A stretch of DNA of 64,000 nt, taken from contig DATIHR010000023.1 in assembly GCA_035480575.1 (NCBI GenBank), forward strand, positions 62,001-126,000, in the 5' to 3' direction. Under the pieces are notes generated by a model. The model was not told the DNA's origin. It saw only the letters and a list, made by a program, of their open reading frames with translations, and did not search any database. Each line of letters opens with the position of its first letter. Positions within the stretch are counted from its first letter, which is position 1. Source of the DNA: PMNU01 sp035480575 (lineage in GTDB: Bacteria > Patescibacteriota > Saccharimonadia > Saccharimonadales > UBA4665). Shown here piece by piece: positions 1 to 8,242 of this stretch. The translations under genes were made by a program, and so were the position numbers.

Positions 1-540
1 CTCAGGTGCGCGAACAACAGCTTGTAGATACCATTGTGTATCTAGCTCAGCATGTGGAATAACGTCACTAGGGCCTGGCACCCCCGCCTCGCGCCATGCA
101 TTGGGGTTCACTACTTGTGCAACTGCAATCGTCGCTTCTGCAGCCTCGCGCGAATCTGGACCGCTTTGCAATAAAGCACCGATGTAGTCAACCATAGTGC
201 TATGCATTCTTCCATAGGTCACGAGTTCCCTGTCGCCAATAGTACAGGAAACCGGATGTGTAATGGGCCTGCCCTTAAAAGTTGCGAGATCGGCCACAAA
301 CCCGCCAACATCTCGCACTCTGCCCAAAAACTCATCAATTTCCCTGAGGTGACCGCGTGGTGAAAAAATACTGTCTCTCCTAAGGAAAGTAACAACCTGT
401 TCTGGCCGAAGGTCAAATTCCCACCTTAAGCCCAAATGATGAATTTCGCGGCTATATGTGCACAAAGCTCGTTGCGCCGTAATCTTATCTGCACTCGTAA
501 ACCCACCAGGCTGTTCAATATTTTTACCGTCAACGTTCAT
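1..540 (-). CDS. Unknown protein, 3' end beyond window edge
   Basis: An uninterrupted minus-strand reading frame of 180 codons begins with ATG at 540-538 and runs off the left edge without a stop. Its ATG overlaps the TGA stop of the upstream jag gene in an ATGA arrangement (540-537), which indicates translational coupling and makes the start convincing. The visible part is soluble, of mixed charge, with no membrane segment or signal peptide. In many bacteria mnmE follows jag, but no MnmE motif is visible here. I do not recognise the family; it should be read as the last known member of the rpmH-rnpA-yidC-jag operon. Confidence 0.7.
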   Translation of the reverse strand, partial: MNVDGKNIEQPGGFTSADKITAQRALCTYSREIHHLGLRWEFDLRPEQVVTFLRRDSIFSPRGHLREIDEFLGRVRDVGGFVADLATFKGRPITHPVSCTIGDRELVTYGRMHSTMVDYIGALLQSGPDSREAAEATIAVAQVVNPNAWREAGVPGPSDVIPHAELDTQWYLQAVVRAPE

Positions 541-1016
541 TCGGCGGGCTTAAGAATAATCCGGCGGTCGTGGCCTTCGCCTTCTGACTCGCTCACGATG
601 CCCCATTCTTGGGCTAGCTTGTGGACGGTGCGGCGGTCGGCTGCATTCATGGGCTTCAGCTCCATGGCTTTACCGCTGTCTTTTACCTTTTTCATCCACT
701 CTTCCGCGCGTTCGCTGAGGCGGTTAGCACGCTGCTTTTTATATTCGGCAACGTCTACATTGACCCGGGTAAATGCATACCCCTGATTTTTAAGGGCATT
801 GCTTACTAAAAACTGCATAGAACGCATGTTCTCGCCCCGTTGGCCGATCAAAAAACCATTTAAATGCGTGCTGGGTACCTGTAGCTCAATAACGTCGTCT
901 TCGCTGGTTGCGTGTACTTCAGTATTCAGCCCAAAAAACGACAGTAAATCTTCAAGGTACTTCTTGGCATAACGAATTGCAGCTTCTATATCGCCTGACT
1001 CATTTGCTTCGGCCAT
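537..1016 (-). CDS. khpB: Jag/KhpB-type RNA-binding protein (KH-R3H)
   Basis: A 159-residue RNA-binding protein. Residues about 45-95 form a KH-type domain with the GxxG-type loop IGQRGE, and residues about 120-157 form an R3H domain (ADRRTVHKLA). KhpB/Jag proteins bind RNA and act with KhpA in many Gram-positive bacteria; the gene commonly follows yidC. This copy lacks the separate N-terminal Jag_N domain of longer homologues and starts almost directly with the KH region. The start ATG overlaps the yidC stop (TAATG at 1018-1014), so the two are probably translated as a pair. Confidence 0.92.
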   Translation of the reverse strand: MAEANESGDIEAAIRYAKKYLEDLLSFFGLNTEVHATSEDDVIELQVPSTHLNGFLIGQRGENMRSMQFLVSNALKNQGYAFTRVNVDVAEYKKQRANRLSERAEEWMKKVKDSGKAMELKPMNAADRRTVHKLAQEWGIVSESEGEGHDRRIILKPAE

Positions 1017-1972
1017 TACTTCTTCCTCCGTTTACCAACCTTACTGCCTTTGCGCCGCCTATTTGATGAAGGTTTAGGGGTGGAGGCAGCGCTTTTTTCA
1101 ACGACTTCGCCCTCGATGACTTGACCTTTTTTGGTGGCTGCATCACTATCCGCCACTTCCGACTCCATGTCGGCGGTATCTTCCTTAAGGATAATACCCT
1201 GTTGGATTATCGCCACAATACCACTTACAAACCAATACAATGCAAGCGCCGACGGCAAGTTAACGGTAAATATAAGCACCATAGCCGGCAGCAAGTAGCG
1301 CGTACTGCGGGCAATAGACGCATTTACCTCTTGCTGGTCGGCCTGTTTACCCTTGCCGGCGTCCTTTAAGATGGCACGTAATGAACGGGAATCCTTTGTA
1401 TCCGGGCTGAGCTGCTTACTCTGGTAAAATTGCACAACTGCACTGCCTGCCACAATACACAAAGCTGGCCAGTATACACCCTTGGGGCCTAATGCCGGCC
1501 TAGTCAGATCAATAAACCCAAGTAGCGTTGCGTCGAACTGATGAATATTATGGGCAAGCTGCTCCATCCAGGGCAGATGCTGTAGCGGCGCATATGCAAA
1601 CGTAACCAATGCGCTGGGGTCTTTTAGTACTTTTTGCAGCCCGATATACAGGCCAATCAGAATAGGAATCTGCAGTAACAAAATACCAATGGAACCGAAC
1701 GGGCTAATGCCCCGCTCTTTATACAGCTCCATCATCATAAGCGTTTCTTGTTGTTTATTACCTTTGGCGGCTTTTTTGATACGCTTCAGTTCCGGCTGGA
1801 TTTGGCGCATAACCTTTACCTGGTGCAACTGCTTCTTAATAAGCGGCCACATCAGGAAGCGGACAATAACGGTAAAGATAATAATAGACAAACCGAAGTT
1901 GTGACCTGGCAATAGCGCGTAAATAAGTACCAGGAGGTTAAAGATCGGCTGTACAATCAGCAGTTCAAACAT
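1016..1972 (-). CDS. yidC: YidC/Oxa1-family membrane protein insertase
   Basis: A 318-residue polytopic protein that inserts and folds membrane proteins, with or without SecYEG. It is the short form without the large periplasmic domain of proteobacterial YidC. It shows the hydrophobic segments expected of the family (around residues 5-45, 95-120, 165-185, 225-260), and an arginine inside the first conserved helix (FTVIVRFLMW) that matches the functional groove arginine. The cytoplasmic stretch near residues 45-90 is strongly basic. The C-terminal tail is rich in Lys/Arg (RRRKGSKVGKRRKK), as in forms that contact ribosomes. It lies in the usual rpmH-rnpA-yidC-jag order. Confidence 0.95.
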   Translation of the reverse strand: MFELLIVQPIFNLLVLIYALLPGHNFGLSIIIFTVIVRFLMWPLIKKQLHQVKVMRQIQPELKRIKKAAKGNKQQETLMMMELYKERGISPFGSIGILLLQIPILIGLYIGLQKVLKDPSALVTFAYAPLQHLPWMEQLAHNIHQFDATLLGFIDLTRPALGPKGVYWPALCIVAGSAVVQFYQSKQLSPDTKDSRSLRAILKDAGKGKQADQQEVNASIARSTRYLLPAMVLIFTVNLPSALALYWFVSGIVAIIQQGIILKEDTADMESEVADSDAATKKGQVIEGEVVEKSAASTPKPSSNRRRKGSKVGKRRKK

Positions 1973-1977
1973 AGGTA

Positions 1978-2379
1978 TTACTTTTTCGTCTCCTTTTGCT
2001 CTATGATAGCATGGCTTCCCCTGTCGGACGGCGATTTTAACACACCGGCGCGCGCGAGGCAGCCAACAATATTCTTTCTAAGTAGTACGTGCGGCTTTTC
2101 GGCTAACGCTTCATCGTACACCGTAAATATAAGATCGTACGGATCAGTTATATCGGCCGCGGCGCTACGCACAATTTCGTATATGCGGCGGCGGATACGA
2201 TTACGGATAACAGCAGATTTACTTACCTTACGGCTTACAACAACCGCCACTCGATAACTCGTAATGCGATTGTTGTAAGCAAACCGAAGTGCCAGCTCGC
2301 CGGCACGAACCGTCTTACCCTGCTGATATACATATCGCAGGGAGTTTCGCCCATGAAAGCGATGGGTGCCGGCAATCAT
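1978..2379 (-). CDS. rnpA: Ribonuclease P protein component
   Basis: A 133-residue basic protein that assists the RNase P RNA in tRNA 5' maturation. The signature RNR segment (SAVIRNRIRRRIYEIVR, about residues 54-70) is intact and the N-terminus (MIAGTHRFHGRNSLRYV) fits the family. An AAGGAGG Shine-Dalgarno sequence lies just upstream, overlapping the end of rpmH, so rnpA is co-transcribed with rpmH. The 3' end lies five bases from yidC. The RNase P RNA gene was not found in this window. Confidence 0.95.
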   Translation of the reverse strand: MIAGTHRFHGRNSLRYVYQQGKTVRAGELALRFAYNNRITSYRVAVVVSRKVSKSAVIRNRIRRRIYEIVRSAAADITDPYDLIFTVYDEALAEKPHVLLRKNIVGCLARAGVLKSPSDRGSHAIIEQKETKK

Positions 2380-2392
2380 GCGGCCTCCTTAT

Positions 2393-2530
2393 TTACTTTG
2401 ATAGCTCAGTGCGACCCTTGGAGCGGCGGCGCGCAAGTATGGCGCGGCCAGCTCTGGTGGCCATGCGCTTCATGAAACCGTGTACTCTAGCACGCTTACG
2501 TTTTTTGGGTTGATAGGTTCGTTTTGGCAT
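2393..2530 (-). CDS. rpmH: Ribosomal protein bL34
   Basis: A 45-residue very basic protein starting MPKRTYQPKKRKRARVHGF and ending RRRSKGRTELSK, an unmistakable bL34 sequence of normal length. It is the first gene of the leftward operon next to the origin. A promoter-like TTGTGG-N17-TAAAGT on the minus strand (2567-2539) ends eight bases before the ATG, and no Shine-Dalgarno sequence precedes the gene, so the mRNA may be leaderless. Confidence 0.96.
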   Translation of the reverse strand: MPKRTYQPKKRKRARVHGFMKRMATRAGRAILARRRSKGRTELSK

Positions 2531-2827
2531 ATGCTCTCACTTTAACTTACTTTGTCTGCTTCCACAAAATACTGTGGCGTCCCACGTTTATGGCTTACAC
2601 AGAACCATCGTCACAGTCTTTTTGACAATGTTTAACCCACTAATCTTAGCATTTTTTCCACACTTCTCCAAACCTTTTCCACAAATTAACAGATGAGAAT
2701 ATTGCCTGTGTATAATTTACCCCTCGTACTTCACATGTTGCATAGTATATTCGTAGCCCTTATGAAGCGTGTGGAAAAGTCTAGACTGCTGGGGTATAGT
2801 CATATACATAACTTGATGAGAGAGGGT
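2531..2827. other. oriC, left part: DnaA-box-like cluster upstream of dnaA
   Basis: The region between rpmH and the chosen dnaA start is AT-rich and holds three exact TTTTCCACA nonamers: 2654-2662, 2675-2683 (plus strand) and 2770-2778 (minus strand, read as TGTGGAAAA on the plus). They differ from the consensus TTATCCACA at one position. Coding direction flips here from minus to plus, as expected at a replication origin. A TATAAT at 2711-2716 may serve dnaA. The third box lies inside the reading frame that could extend dnaA upstream, which supports the shorter dnaA start. Confidence 0.65.
2539..2567 (-). promoter_or_regulatory. Promoter of the rpmH operon
   Basis: On the minus strand TTGTGG (2567-2562), 17-base spacer, TAAAGT (2544-2539), then eight bases to the rpmH ATG. 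The expected transcription start would fall at or next to the start codon. It reads away from dnaA across the origin region. Confidence 0.5.
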
Positions 2828-4198
2828 ATGGATTCTGGTTTGTGGCAAGCAGTGCTCGGTGAAATAGAATTGTCTATTTCACGCGGCAACTTTGTAACGT
2901 GGTTTAAAAACACGGTACTCGTTAAGCAGGACAGCGAGCGCATTATTATAGGCGTGCCGAATGTCTTTATTAAGCAGCAGCTGGAACGCAAATATAACGA
3001 CCTTATTATAGAGACACTACGCAAGAACGGGGCCAACGCTACAACTGTTGAATACAAAATTCACACCTCTCTTACCCCCAACCAACGCGAAGAAGACCCC
3101 ATGGTACTGCGGCCCTCGCCGTCTGGCGGACGCTCAGTAGCAACTCTCAAGCCGCAAACTACGGCCCTTACCCACACATACAGGCAAGGCCTTAACGAAC
3201 GGTACACATTTGAAAATTTTATTGTTGGGTCTGGCAACGAACTCGCCTATGCAGCCTGCCAGGCAGTGGCCGCGCAACCCGGTACCAAATATAATCCGCT
3301 CTTTTTATATGGGGGTGTCGGCATTGGTAAAACACACCTCATTCAAGCGGTTGGCAATACAGTACTCGCAGCCAACCCCCAAGGACGTGTCGTATACGTT
3401 AGCAGCGAACAGTTCGTGCAAGAGTTTGTCGATGCGCTACGGTTTAAAAAGAACACCGACTTTGCCGACTTTTACCGTGGCGCGGATGTTCTTATTGTTG
3501 ACGATGTGCAGTTTATTGCCGGCAAAGAAAAAATTCAGGAAGAGTTCTTCCATACTTTTAATGCGCTACACCAAGCTAATAAACAAATTATTATCTCGAG
3601 CGATAAGCCACCGCGGGATATCCCCACACTTGAGGAGCGTCTGCGATCACGCTTCGTCTGGGGCATGAGTATAGACATGCAGACTCCCGACTTTGAAACC
3701 CGCTGCGCCATTCTGCAAACAAAAGCCAGCGTCCACGGCATTGGCCTGCCCCACGACATAACCGAATACCTTGCCACAAATGTACAAACCAACATCCGCG
3801 AACTAGAGGGTGCACTTAACCAACTGCTTGCCTTTTGCGAAATGCGGGGCTTAGAGCCAAGCATGAGTATCGCCAGCAGTCTCCTTGGCTCGGCCCAAAC
3901 CCGACCTAAACACCTAAGCGCCAGGCAAATTATTGAGCGTACTGCGCGGCATTTTCAAGTGCCCTTAGAGGACATAATGGGGCCAAAACGCGACAAAGAC
4001 ATTGTGGTACCCAGGCAAATTGCCATGTATATGCTCAGAAGCGAACTACACCTTAGTTTCCCTAAAATTGCCCGCGAACTGGGGCGCAAAGACCACACAA
4101 CCGCCATTCACTCCATAGAAAAAATCGAACGAGAGGCACTTAACGACGCTGACATACGGAGCGCAATTAGTAGCATTAAAGGCAAACTGTATGCGTAA
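2828..4198 (+). CDS. dnaA: Chromosomal replication initiator DnaA
   Basis: A 456-residue AAA+ initiator that binds DnaA boxes and opens oriC. From ATG 2828 it begins MDSGLWQAVLGEIELSISR, which matches the normal DnaA domain I; a GAGAGAGGG ribosome-binding sequence precedes it. The frame stays open 135 bases upstream, but that extension has no DnaA-like sequence and contains a DnaA box. Domain III has Walker A (GGVGIGKTHL, about residue 162) and Walker B (VLIVDDVQF). Domain IV carries the DNA-binding signature (RKDHTTAIHSIEKI). Flanking box clusters on both sides suggest autoregulation. Confidence 0.97.
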   Translation: MDSGLWQAVLGEIELSISRGNFVTWFKNTVLVKQDSERIIIGVPNVFIKQQLERKYNDLIIETLRKNGANATTVEYKIHTSLTPNQREEDPMVLRPSPSGGRSVATLKPQTTALTHTYRQGLNERYTFENFIVGSGNELAYAACQAVAAQPGTKYNPLFLYGGVGIGKTHLIQAVGNTVLAANPQGRVVYVSSEQFVQEFVDALRFKKNTDFADFYRGADVLIVDDVQFIAGKEKIQEEFFHTFNALHQANKQIIISSDKPPRDIPTLEERLRSRFVWGMSIDMQTPDFETRCAILQTKASVHGIGLPHDITEYLATNVQTNIRELEGALNQLLAFCEMRGLEPSMSIASSLLGSAQTRPKHLSARQIIERTARHFQVPLEDIMGPKRDKDIVVPRQIAMYMLRSELHLSFPKIARELGRKDHTTAIHSIEKIEREALNDADIRSAISSIKGKLYA

Positions 4199-4478
4199 TA
4201 ACTTGTTCGTAACGTGTGTAAAACCTGCGGAAATACTGCGGACTACCCCGCGGCGTGCATACATTATTTGCACACAGTACAATGCCACCACCCGCGGCCT
4301 ACGTGTAAAAGACTGGTTTTTCGCACACATTAGCCGCATGTTTACCCCTAGTTTTGCACACGCATTTATTGCCAATTTATATCTGTTATTTTGCCGCTTT
4401 TCCCCACTATCCACTGGGCCTATAACTATAACAACTATTTCTAATTAATTAGTTAGTAAGAGAATAGAGGATAACTTC
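4199..4478. other. oriC, right part: dnaA-dnaN intergenic region
   Basis: 280 bases without a convincing gene. It holds further variants of the nonamer: TTTTACACA on the minus strand (4223-4215), ATTTGCACA (4266-4274), TTTTACACG on the minus strand (4310-4302) and TTTTGCACA (4352-4360). An AT-rich stretch at about 4420-4460 could be the unwinding element. The last bases contain the dnaN ribosome-binding sequence GAGGAT. With the cluster upstream of dnaA this looks like a bipartite origin. Confidence 0.5.
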
Positions 4479-5570
4479 ATGAACCTACAGGTAACGCAGG
4501 AAAACCTAAATAAAGCACTTGGTACCGTAGCTCGTGTTGCTAATACACGGGGTACACTTCCCGTATTGGCTAACGTACTTATTAAAACCGTTAATAACCG
4601 GTTGAGTATTGCAGCAACTAACCTAGATATTGCCATTACCCATTACATAGGCGCCAAAGTAAGTGATGAAGGAGCTATTACCGTCCCTGCTCGTCTTATG
4701 CAAGATTTTGTGAGCAGTTTACCTGCTGGCGTGATTGACCTAAAGCTTGATGACTACAAACTTAATATATCCACCGAACAATATCAGTCGGTTATAAATG
4801 GAGTCTCTGCTGAGGAGTTTCCGGTTATGCCTGCCATAACCACTGGCAACACCTGGACGGTACCCGCAGCAGTGCTTAAGAAGAGCTTGCAGCAAGTCGT
4901 TATTGCTGCCTCTGGTGATGAAGCGCGGCCGGTGCTTACCGGTGTGTATATGCACACGTCAGACGGCGCACTCTATATGGCCGCAACCGATAGCTATCGC
5001 CTGGCCGAAAAAGCGCTCGTCCAGACAAAAGAAACAATTAATTTGCTGGTGCCCGTATCTGCCATGCAGGACTTGCTGCGTATTGTTGGTGACGCCGAAG
5101 ATGATGTGCATGTAACGAGTGATGACCAGCAGGTGCTCTTTAAGGTTGGCGATGTCGAGCTTGTTGCACGGCTTATTGAGGGTAAATACCCTGACTACCG
5201 TAAACTTATACCGGAAAAATTCGGGACGACTGCCGTTTTAAAGCGCGCCGACCTACTGAATGCCGCCAAGGTATCGAGCCTGTTTGCCCGCGAAAGCGCC
5301 GGGAGTATTACGCTGAATGTAGATGAATCCAATCAGGAGCTTAGCATTCGTTCAGTCGCGTCGCAGCTAGGCGAAAACACGGCCACGGCAGCAGCCAAGG
5401 TGACGGGCAGCGGGGCTATAACCCTTAATTCGCGCTATTTGCTTGATGCTCTGCACGTGCTGTCGGGCGATGAGGTCTCGTTTAGCTTTAACGGCAAGCT
5501 CGAGCCATCCGTGCTGCGCGACCCTGCCGCCAGCGATTACACCCACATTATCATGCCCCTCAAGAGCTAA
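4479..5570 (+). CDS. dnaN: DNA polymerase III beta subunit (sliding clamp)
   Basis: A 363-residue ring-forming processivity clamp. The start MNLQVTQENLNKAL, the central TGVYMHTSDGALYMAATDSYRL segment region (about residues 155-176) and the C-terminal end (HIIMPLKS) are typical of the family, and the length is normal. It follows dnaA as in most bacteria. GAGGAT about six bases before the ATG is the likely ribosome-binding site. Confidence 0.96.
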   Translation: MNLQVTQENLNKALGTVARVANTRGTLPVLANVLIKTVNNRLSIAATNLDIAITHYIGAKVSDEGAITVPARLMQDFVSSLPAGVIDLKLDDYKLNISTEQYQSVINGVSAEEFPVMPAITTGNTWTVPAAVLKKSLQQVVIAASGDEARPVLTGVYMHTSDGALYMAATDSYRLAEKALVQTKETINLLVPVSAMQDLLRIVGDAEDDVHVTSDDQQVLFKVGDVELVARLIEGKYPDYRKLIPEKFGTTAVLKRADLLNAAKVSSLFARESAGSITLNVDESNQELSIRSVASQLGENTATAAAKVTGSGAITLNSRYLLDALHVLSGDEVSFSFNGKLEPSVLRDPAASDYTHIIMPLKS

Positions 5571-5580
5571 GCCTTGCGTT

Positions 5581-5620
5581 TAAACCTTTCATAACATAAC
5601 CTTTAAATAAGAAAGGGTTA
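5581..5620. repeat. Inverted repeat before the KilA-N gene
   Basis: TAAACCTTTC (5581-5590) and GAAAGGGTTA (5611-5620) form an imperfect inverted repeat, with a second inner copy TAACCTTT at 5597-5604. The right arm contains AAAGGG, the probable ribosome-binding sequence of the next gene. It could be a weak terminator for dnaN, a translational hairpin or an operator for the KilA-N protein. Confidence 0.4.
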
Positions 5621-5628
5621 TATTTTTG

Positions 5629-6489
5629 ATGGGGCGAAAAACAGCAATACTGACTATCGGTGAAGCGTCAATAAAAGTAATTGCGCACCAGGGTGGTGAT
5701 TATATTTGCCTAACCGACATGGTTAAAAATTACGGTGGCGATCAGGCTATATATAGTTGGATGCGCAATCGTAATACAGTTGAATTTTTAGGTATATGGG
5801 AGACGCTAAACAATCCGGATTTTAAAGGTGGCGAATTCGAGACCTTTAGAAAACAGGCTGGGCTGAATGCGTTCCATTTGACACCCAAGAAGTGGTCGGA
5901 TGCGACAGACGCAATAGGTATTGTATCTAAGCCCGGCCGACATAATGGAGGTACGTATGCCCATAAAGATATTGCCTTTGAGTTCGGTACTTGGCTAAGT
6001 CCCGAATTCAAGCTGTACCTTATTAAGGAATTCCAGCGTCTCAAGGAGACAGAGGCGGAGCAGGAGCGGTGGGATTACCGACGTTTTCTAACAAAAGTCA
6101 ATTACGTGCTACAGACTGATGCTGTGCAACAAATGCTCATTCCTCGGTCTGCTTTGCCCTTGAGTAAAGCTGGTGTGCTTTTTGCCGAGGAGGCGGACAT
6201 TATTAACCTCGCTCTTTTTGGTACTACTGCAAAAGAATGGAGAATACAAAATCCGGCACTTTCAAAAAAAGGCAACATACGTGATTATGCAACTATAGAG
6301 CAACTGACAGTGCTTTCTAATTTGGAAAGTATGAACTCGATGTTTATAACTCAGGATATGAACAAGCAGGATAGGTTTGATCGTTTGCAAGCTGAGGCGG
6401 TGCGGCAGCTTTCGGCACTCATTAAGGTTCGCAAAACTATATTGCCTCCTGACGAAGATGTACCAGGTCTGCAGGAAATAGCAGTGTGA
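5629..6489 (+). CDS. KilA-N domain protein between dnaN and recF
   Basis: A 286-residue protein. Residues about 10-140 match the KilA-N DNA-binding domain of phage and viral origin: a DYICLTDMVKNYG start, WMRNRNTVEFLGIWE, then HNGGTYAHKDIAFEFGTWLS and FKLYLIKEFQRLKE. The C-terminal half is helical and lacks other recognisable motifs. ATG at 5629 is preferred over the TTG at 5626. The last codons overlap the recF start (GTGA at 6486-6489), so recF translation is coupled to it. No integrase, terminase or other phage gene is nearby, so this is a stably placed gene rather than a prophage. DNA binding is inferred from the domain; the target is unknown. Confidence 0.82.
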   Translation: MGRKTAILTIGEASIKVIAHQGGDYICLTDMVKNYGGDQAIYSWMRNRNTVEFLGIWETLNNPDFKGGEFETFRKQAGLNAFHLTPKKWSDATDAIGIVSKPGRHNGGTYAHKDIAFEFGTWLSPEFKLYLIKEFQRLKETEAEQERWDYRRFLTKVNYVLQTDAVQQMLIPRSALPLSKAGVLFAEEADIINLALFGTTAKEWRIQNPALSKKGNIRDYATIEQLTVLSNLESMNSMFITQDMNKQDRFDRLQAEAVRQLSALIKVRKTILPPDEDVPGLQEIAV

Positions 6490-7544
6490 TAACCGATCTT
6501 AGGTTGCAGCATTTTCGCAGTTATACTGACGCCGCTTACGAACTGGATGGCGGCGTTAATATTATTGTCGGCCCAAACGCGAGCGGCAAAACAAACCTGC
6601 TGGAGGCGGTGCTGGTTATTGCCCGTGGCAGTTCGTACCGGGCGAATGATGCTGAGCTAGTGCAGTTTGGCGCGTCCTGGGCGCGTCTGGACGCGGATAC
6701 ACTTGCAGGCGGCCGTACTGTTAAATTGCAACAACAAAGCGGCGACAAGTGGCTTAAAACGTTCGAGATAGACGACCAGCGCCTGAGCCGTCTGATGGCA
6801 GGCCGTCAACTACCGGTCGTACTATTCGAACCGAATCATCTACTACTGTTGCATGGATCTCCTGAGCTGCGGCGCACTTTTATGGATGAACTAATCGAAC
6901 AAATCGACCCCCGCTTCGGTGCGGTACGGCGCCACTATAAGCGTGTGTTGACGCAGCGCAACACGCTCCTTAAACACAAACCCCGCGATATTGTGCAGCA
7001 GTTATTTGTATGGAACGTTCGTTTAAGCGAGCTGGGCGGCCAGATTGCCCGCCGCCGGCTTGAGCTACTGGCTGGTTTCACGACGCACATATCTGCTTTG
7101 TACGAAGGCTTGAGTCACCAACGGCACGAGATAGCCATCGAGTATGTCTCGCAGTTTGCCAGCGAGGCATACGAAACGCAGCTACTAAAAAAACTTGAAT
7201 CCTCCACCGAGCTCGACGTGCTCCGTGGTTTTACAGCCTATGGCCCGCATCGGGACGACCTATGCGTCTTTATTGACGGGCATCCTGCTGCTCAGGCGGC
7301 CTCACGTGGTGAAACGCGCACGCTCGTGCTGGCATTAAAGATTCTAGAAGCCCGTACGCTAGAAGACGTTCATGCACAAAAACCAATACTGTTGCTCGAC
7401 GATGTCTTTAGCGAGCTCGATGGTCGCCGACGTCAAGCGCTAACGGCATTCGTGTCGGACCATCAGGCATTTATAACAACCACCGATGCCGATGTGGTGG
7501 TACAGCACTTTACGTCGAGCAATATTATTCCGACGGCCCAGTAA
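6486..7544 (+). CDS. recF: DNA replication and repair protein RecF
   Basis: A 352-residue SMC-like ATPase that helps load RecA at gaps. Walker A is GPNASGKTNLLEA (about residues 29-41), the signature region lies near SRGETRTLVLALK, and Walker B with D-loop is LLLDDVFSELDGRRR near residue 305. It starts with GTG at 6486, overlapping the KilA-N stop by four bases. The last 20 bases overlap the end of the convergent gene on the minus strand, leaving no room for a terminator. Confidence 0.95.
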   Translation: MITDLRLQHFRSYTDAAYELDGGVNIIVGPNASGKTNLLEAVLVIARGSSYRANDAELVQFGASWARLDADTLAGGRTVKLQQQSGDKWLKTFEIDDQRLSRLMAGRQLPVVLFEPNHLLLLHGSPELRRTFMDELIEQIDPRFGAVRRHYKRVLTQRNTLLKHKPRDIVQQLFVWNVRLSELGGQIARRRLELLAGFTTHISALYEGLSHQRHEIAIEYVSQFASEAYETQLLKKLESSTELDVLRGFTAYGPHRDDLCVFIDGHPAAQAASRGETRTLVLALKILEARTLEDVHAQKPILLLDDVFSELDGRRRQALTAFVSDHQAFITTTDADVVVQHFTSSNIIPTAQ

Positions 7545-8232
7545 CGGTGGTGTCGGTAGTGCTTGCTCCCGACTGATTGTCGGGGTCGGGTGTGATACTG
7601 ATAGTTGCCTTGGTAGTGTCTACACCTTGCTTCTTGAGCCAGTCAAGCGCTTCTGCTTTAAAGTCTTTTAGTTGCTGTATATACAGGGCGCTCCCTGGCT
7701 TAGTGCCTGCTGGCTGGAGGGTAATTTCGAACGTGACGTTCTTTTTTTCGTCTACAGAATAGTCTATGGTGTAGTCGATGTTGTTGATGGGTAGTTGGGC
7801 GAGCACCGGGTACTTTTGGAAAGTGGTATCTACGGTATCGTTGTATTGCTTGCCGCCTACGTAACCACGGATACTACCCTCTTCGCTGTGCGTTTGGATG
7901 TATTTGTCACCTTCGGGGCTGTTTGAAGGTAGTATGACGTACACTTTTTTGTCGTTAGATTTTTTTATGTCTGCGGTATTAAATGTGACGCTCGTGTCGC
8001 TAAAGTATTGGCGGGTAGCTTTTATCGTGTGTTTGCCGGTGCTTACATATACAGTGCCGGTTTTACCGGCTTTGCCGTCGATAGTTATGCGCGAATCCGC
8101 CGGCGAGGCAACAATAATAATCGGCTGTTTGCCCATACGGCTTACCGATACGATAACGACCCACAGTACCCCGATACCGACAATGCCGGCAAGTATGAAG
8201 GGTAGATATCGTAGCGTAGACGGTTGCTGCAC
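7525..8232 (-). CDS. Membrane-anchored PEGA-like protein
   Basis: A 235-residue protein starting with GTG at 8232, preceded by an AAGGAGAA ribosome-binding sequence. It has one N-terminal transmembrane helix (about residues 10-30), followed by a PEGA-like beta domain (PADSRITIDGKAGKTGTVYV, about residues 43-62) and an unknown C-terminal domain, so the body is expected outside the membrane. The last residues are Ser/Thr-rich. It is the final gene of the T4SS cluster, ten bases after the wall hydrolase, and may be a surface or envelope component of the machine. The function is not known. Confidence 0.7.
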   Translation of the reverse strand: MQQPSTLRYLPFILAGIVGIGVLWVVIVSVSRMGKQPIIIVASPADSRITIDGKAGKTGTVYVSTGKHTIKATRQYFSDTSVTFNTADIKKSNDKKVYVILPSNSPEGDKYIQTHSEEGSIRGYVGGKQYNDTVDTTFQKYPVLAQLPINNIDYTIDYSVDEKKNVTFEITLQPAGTKPGSALYIQQLKDFKAEALDWLKKQGVDTTKATISITPDPDNQSGASTTDTTVTGPSE

Positions 8233-8242
8233 AGCGTTCTCC

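Noticed and set aside
2693..2827. Upstream extension of dnaA giving 45 more residues
   Set aside because: The extra residues have no DnaA similarity, the extension contains a DnaA-box-like site and a TATAAT, and a ribosome-binding sequence sits before ATG 2828.
5629..6489. Prophage or integrated element marked by the KilA-N gene
   Set aside because: Neighbours are dnaN and recF with translational coupling, there are no other phage genes, no attachment sites and no change of base composition.
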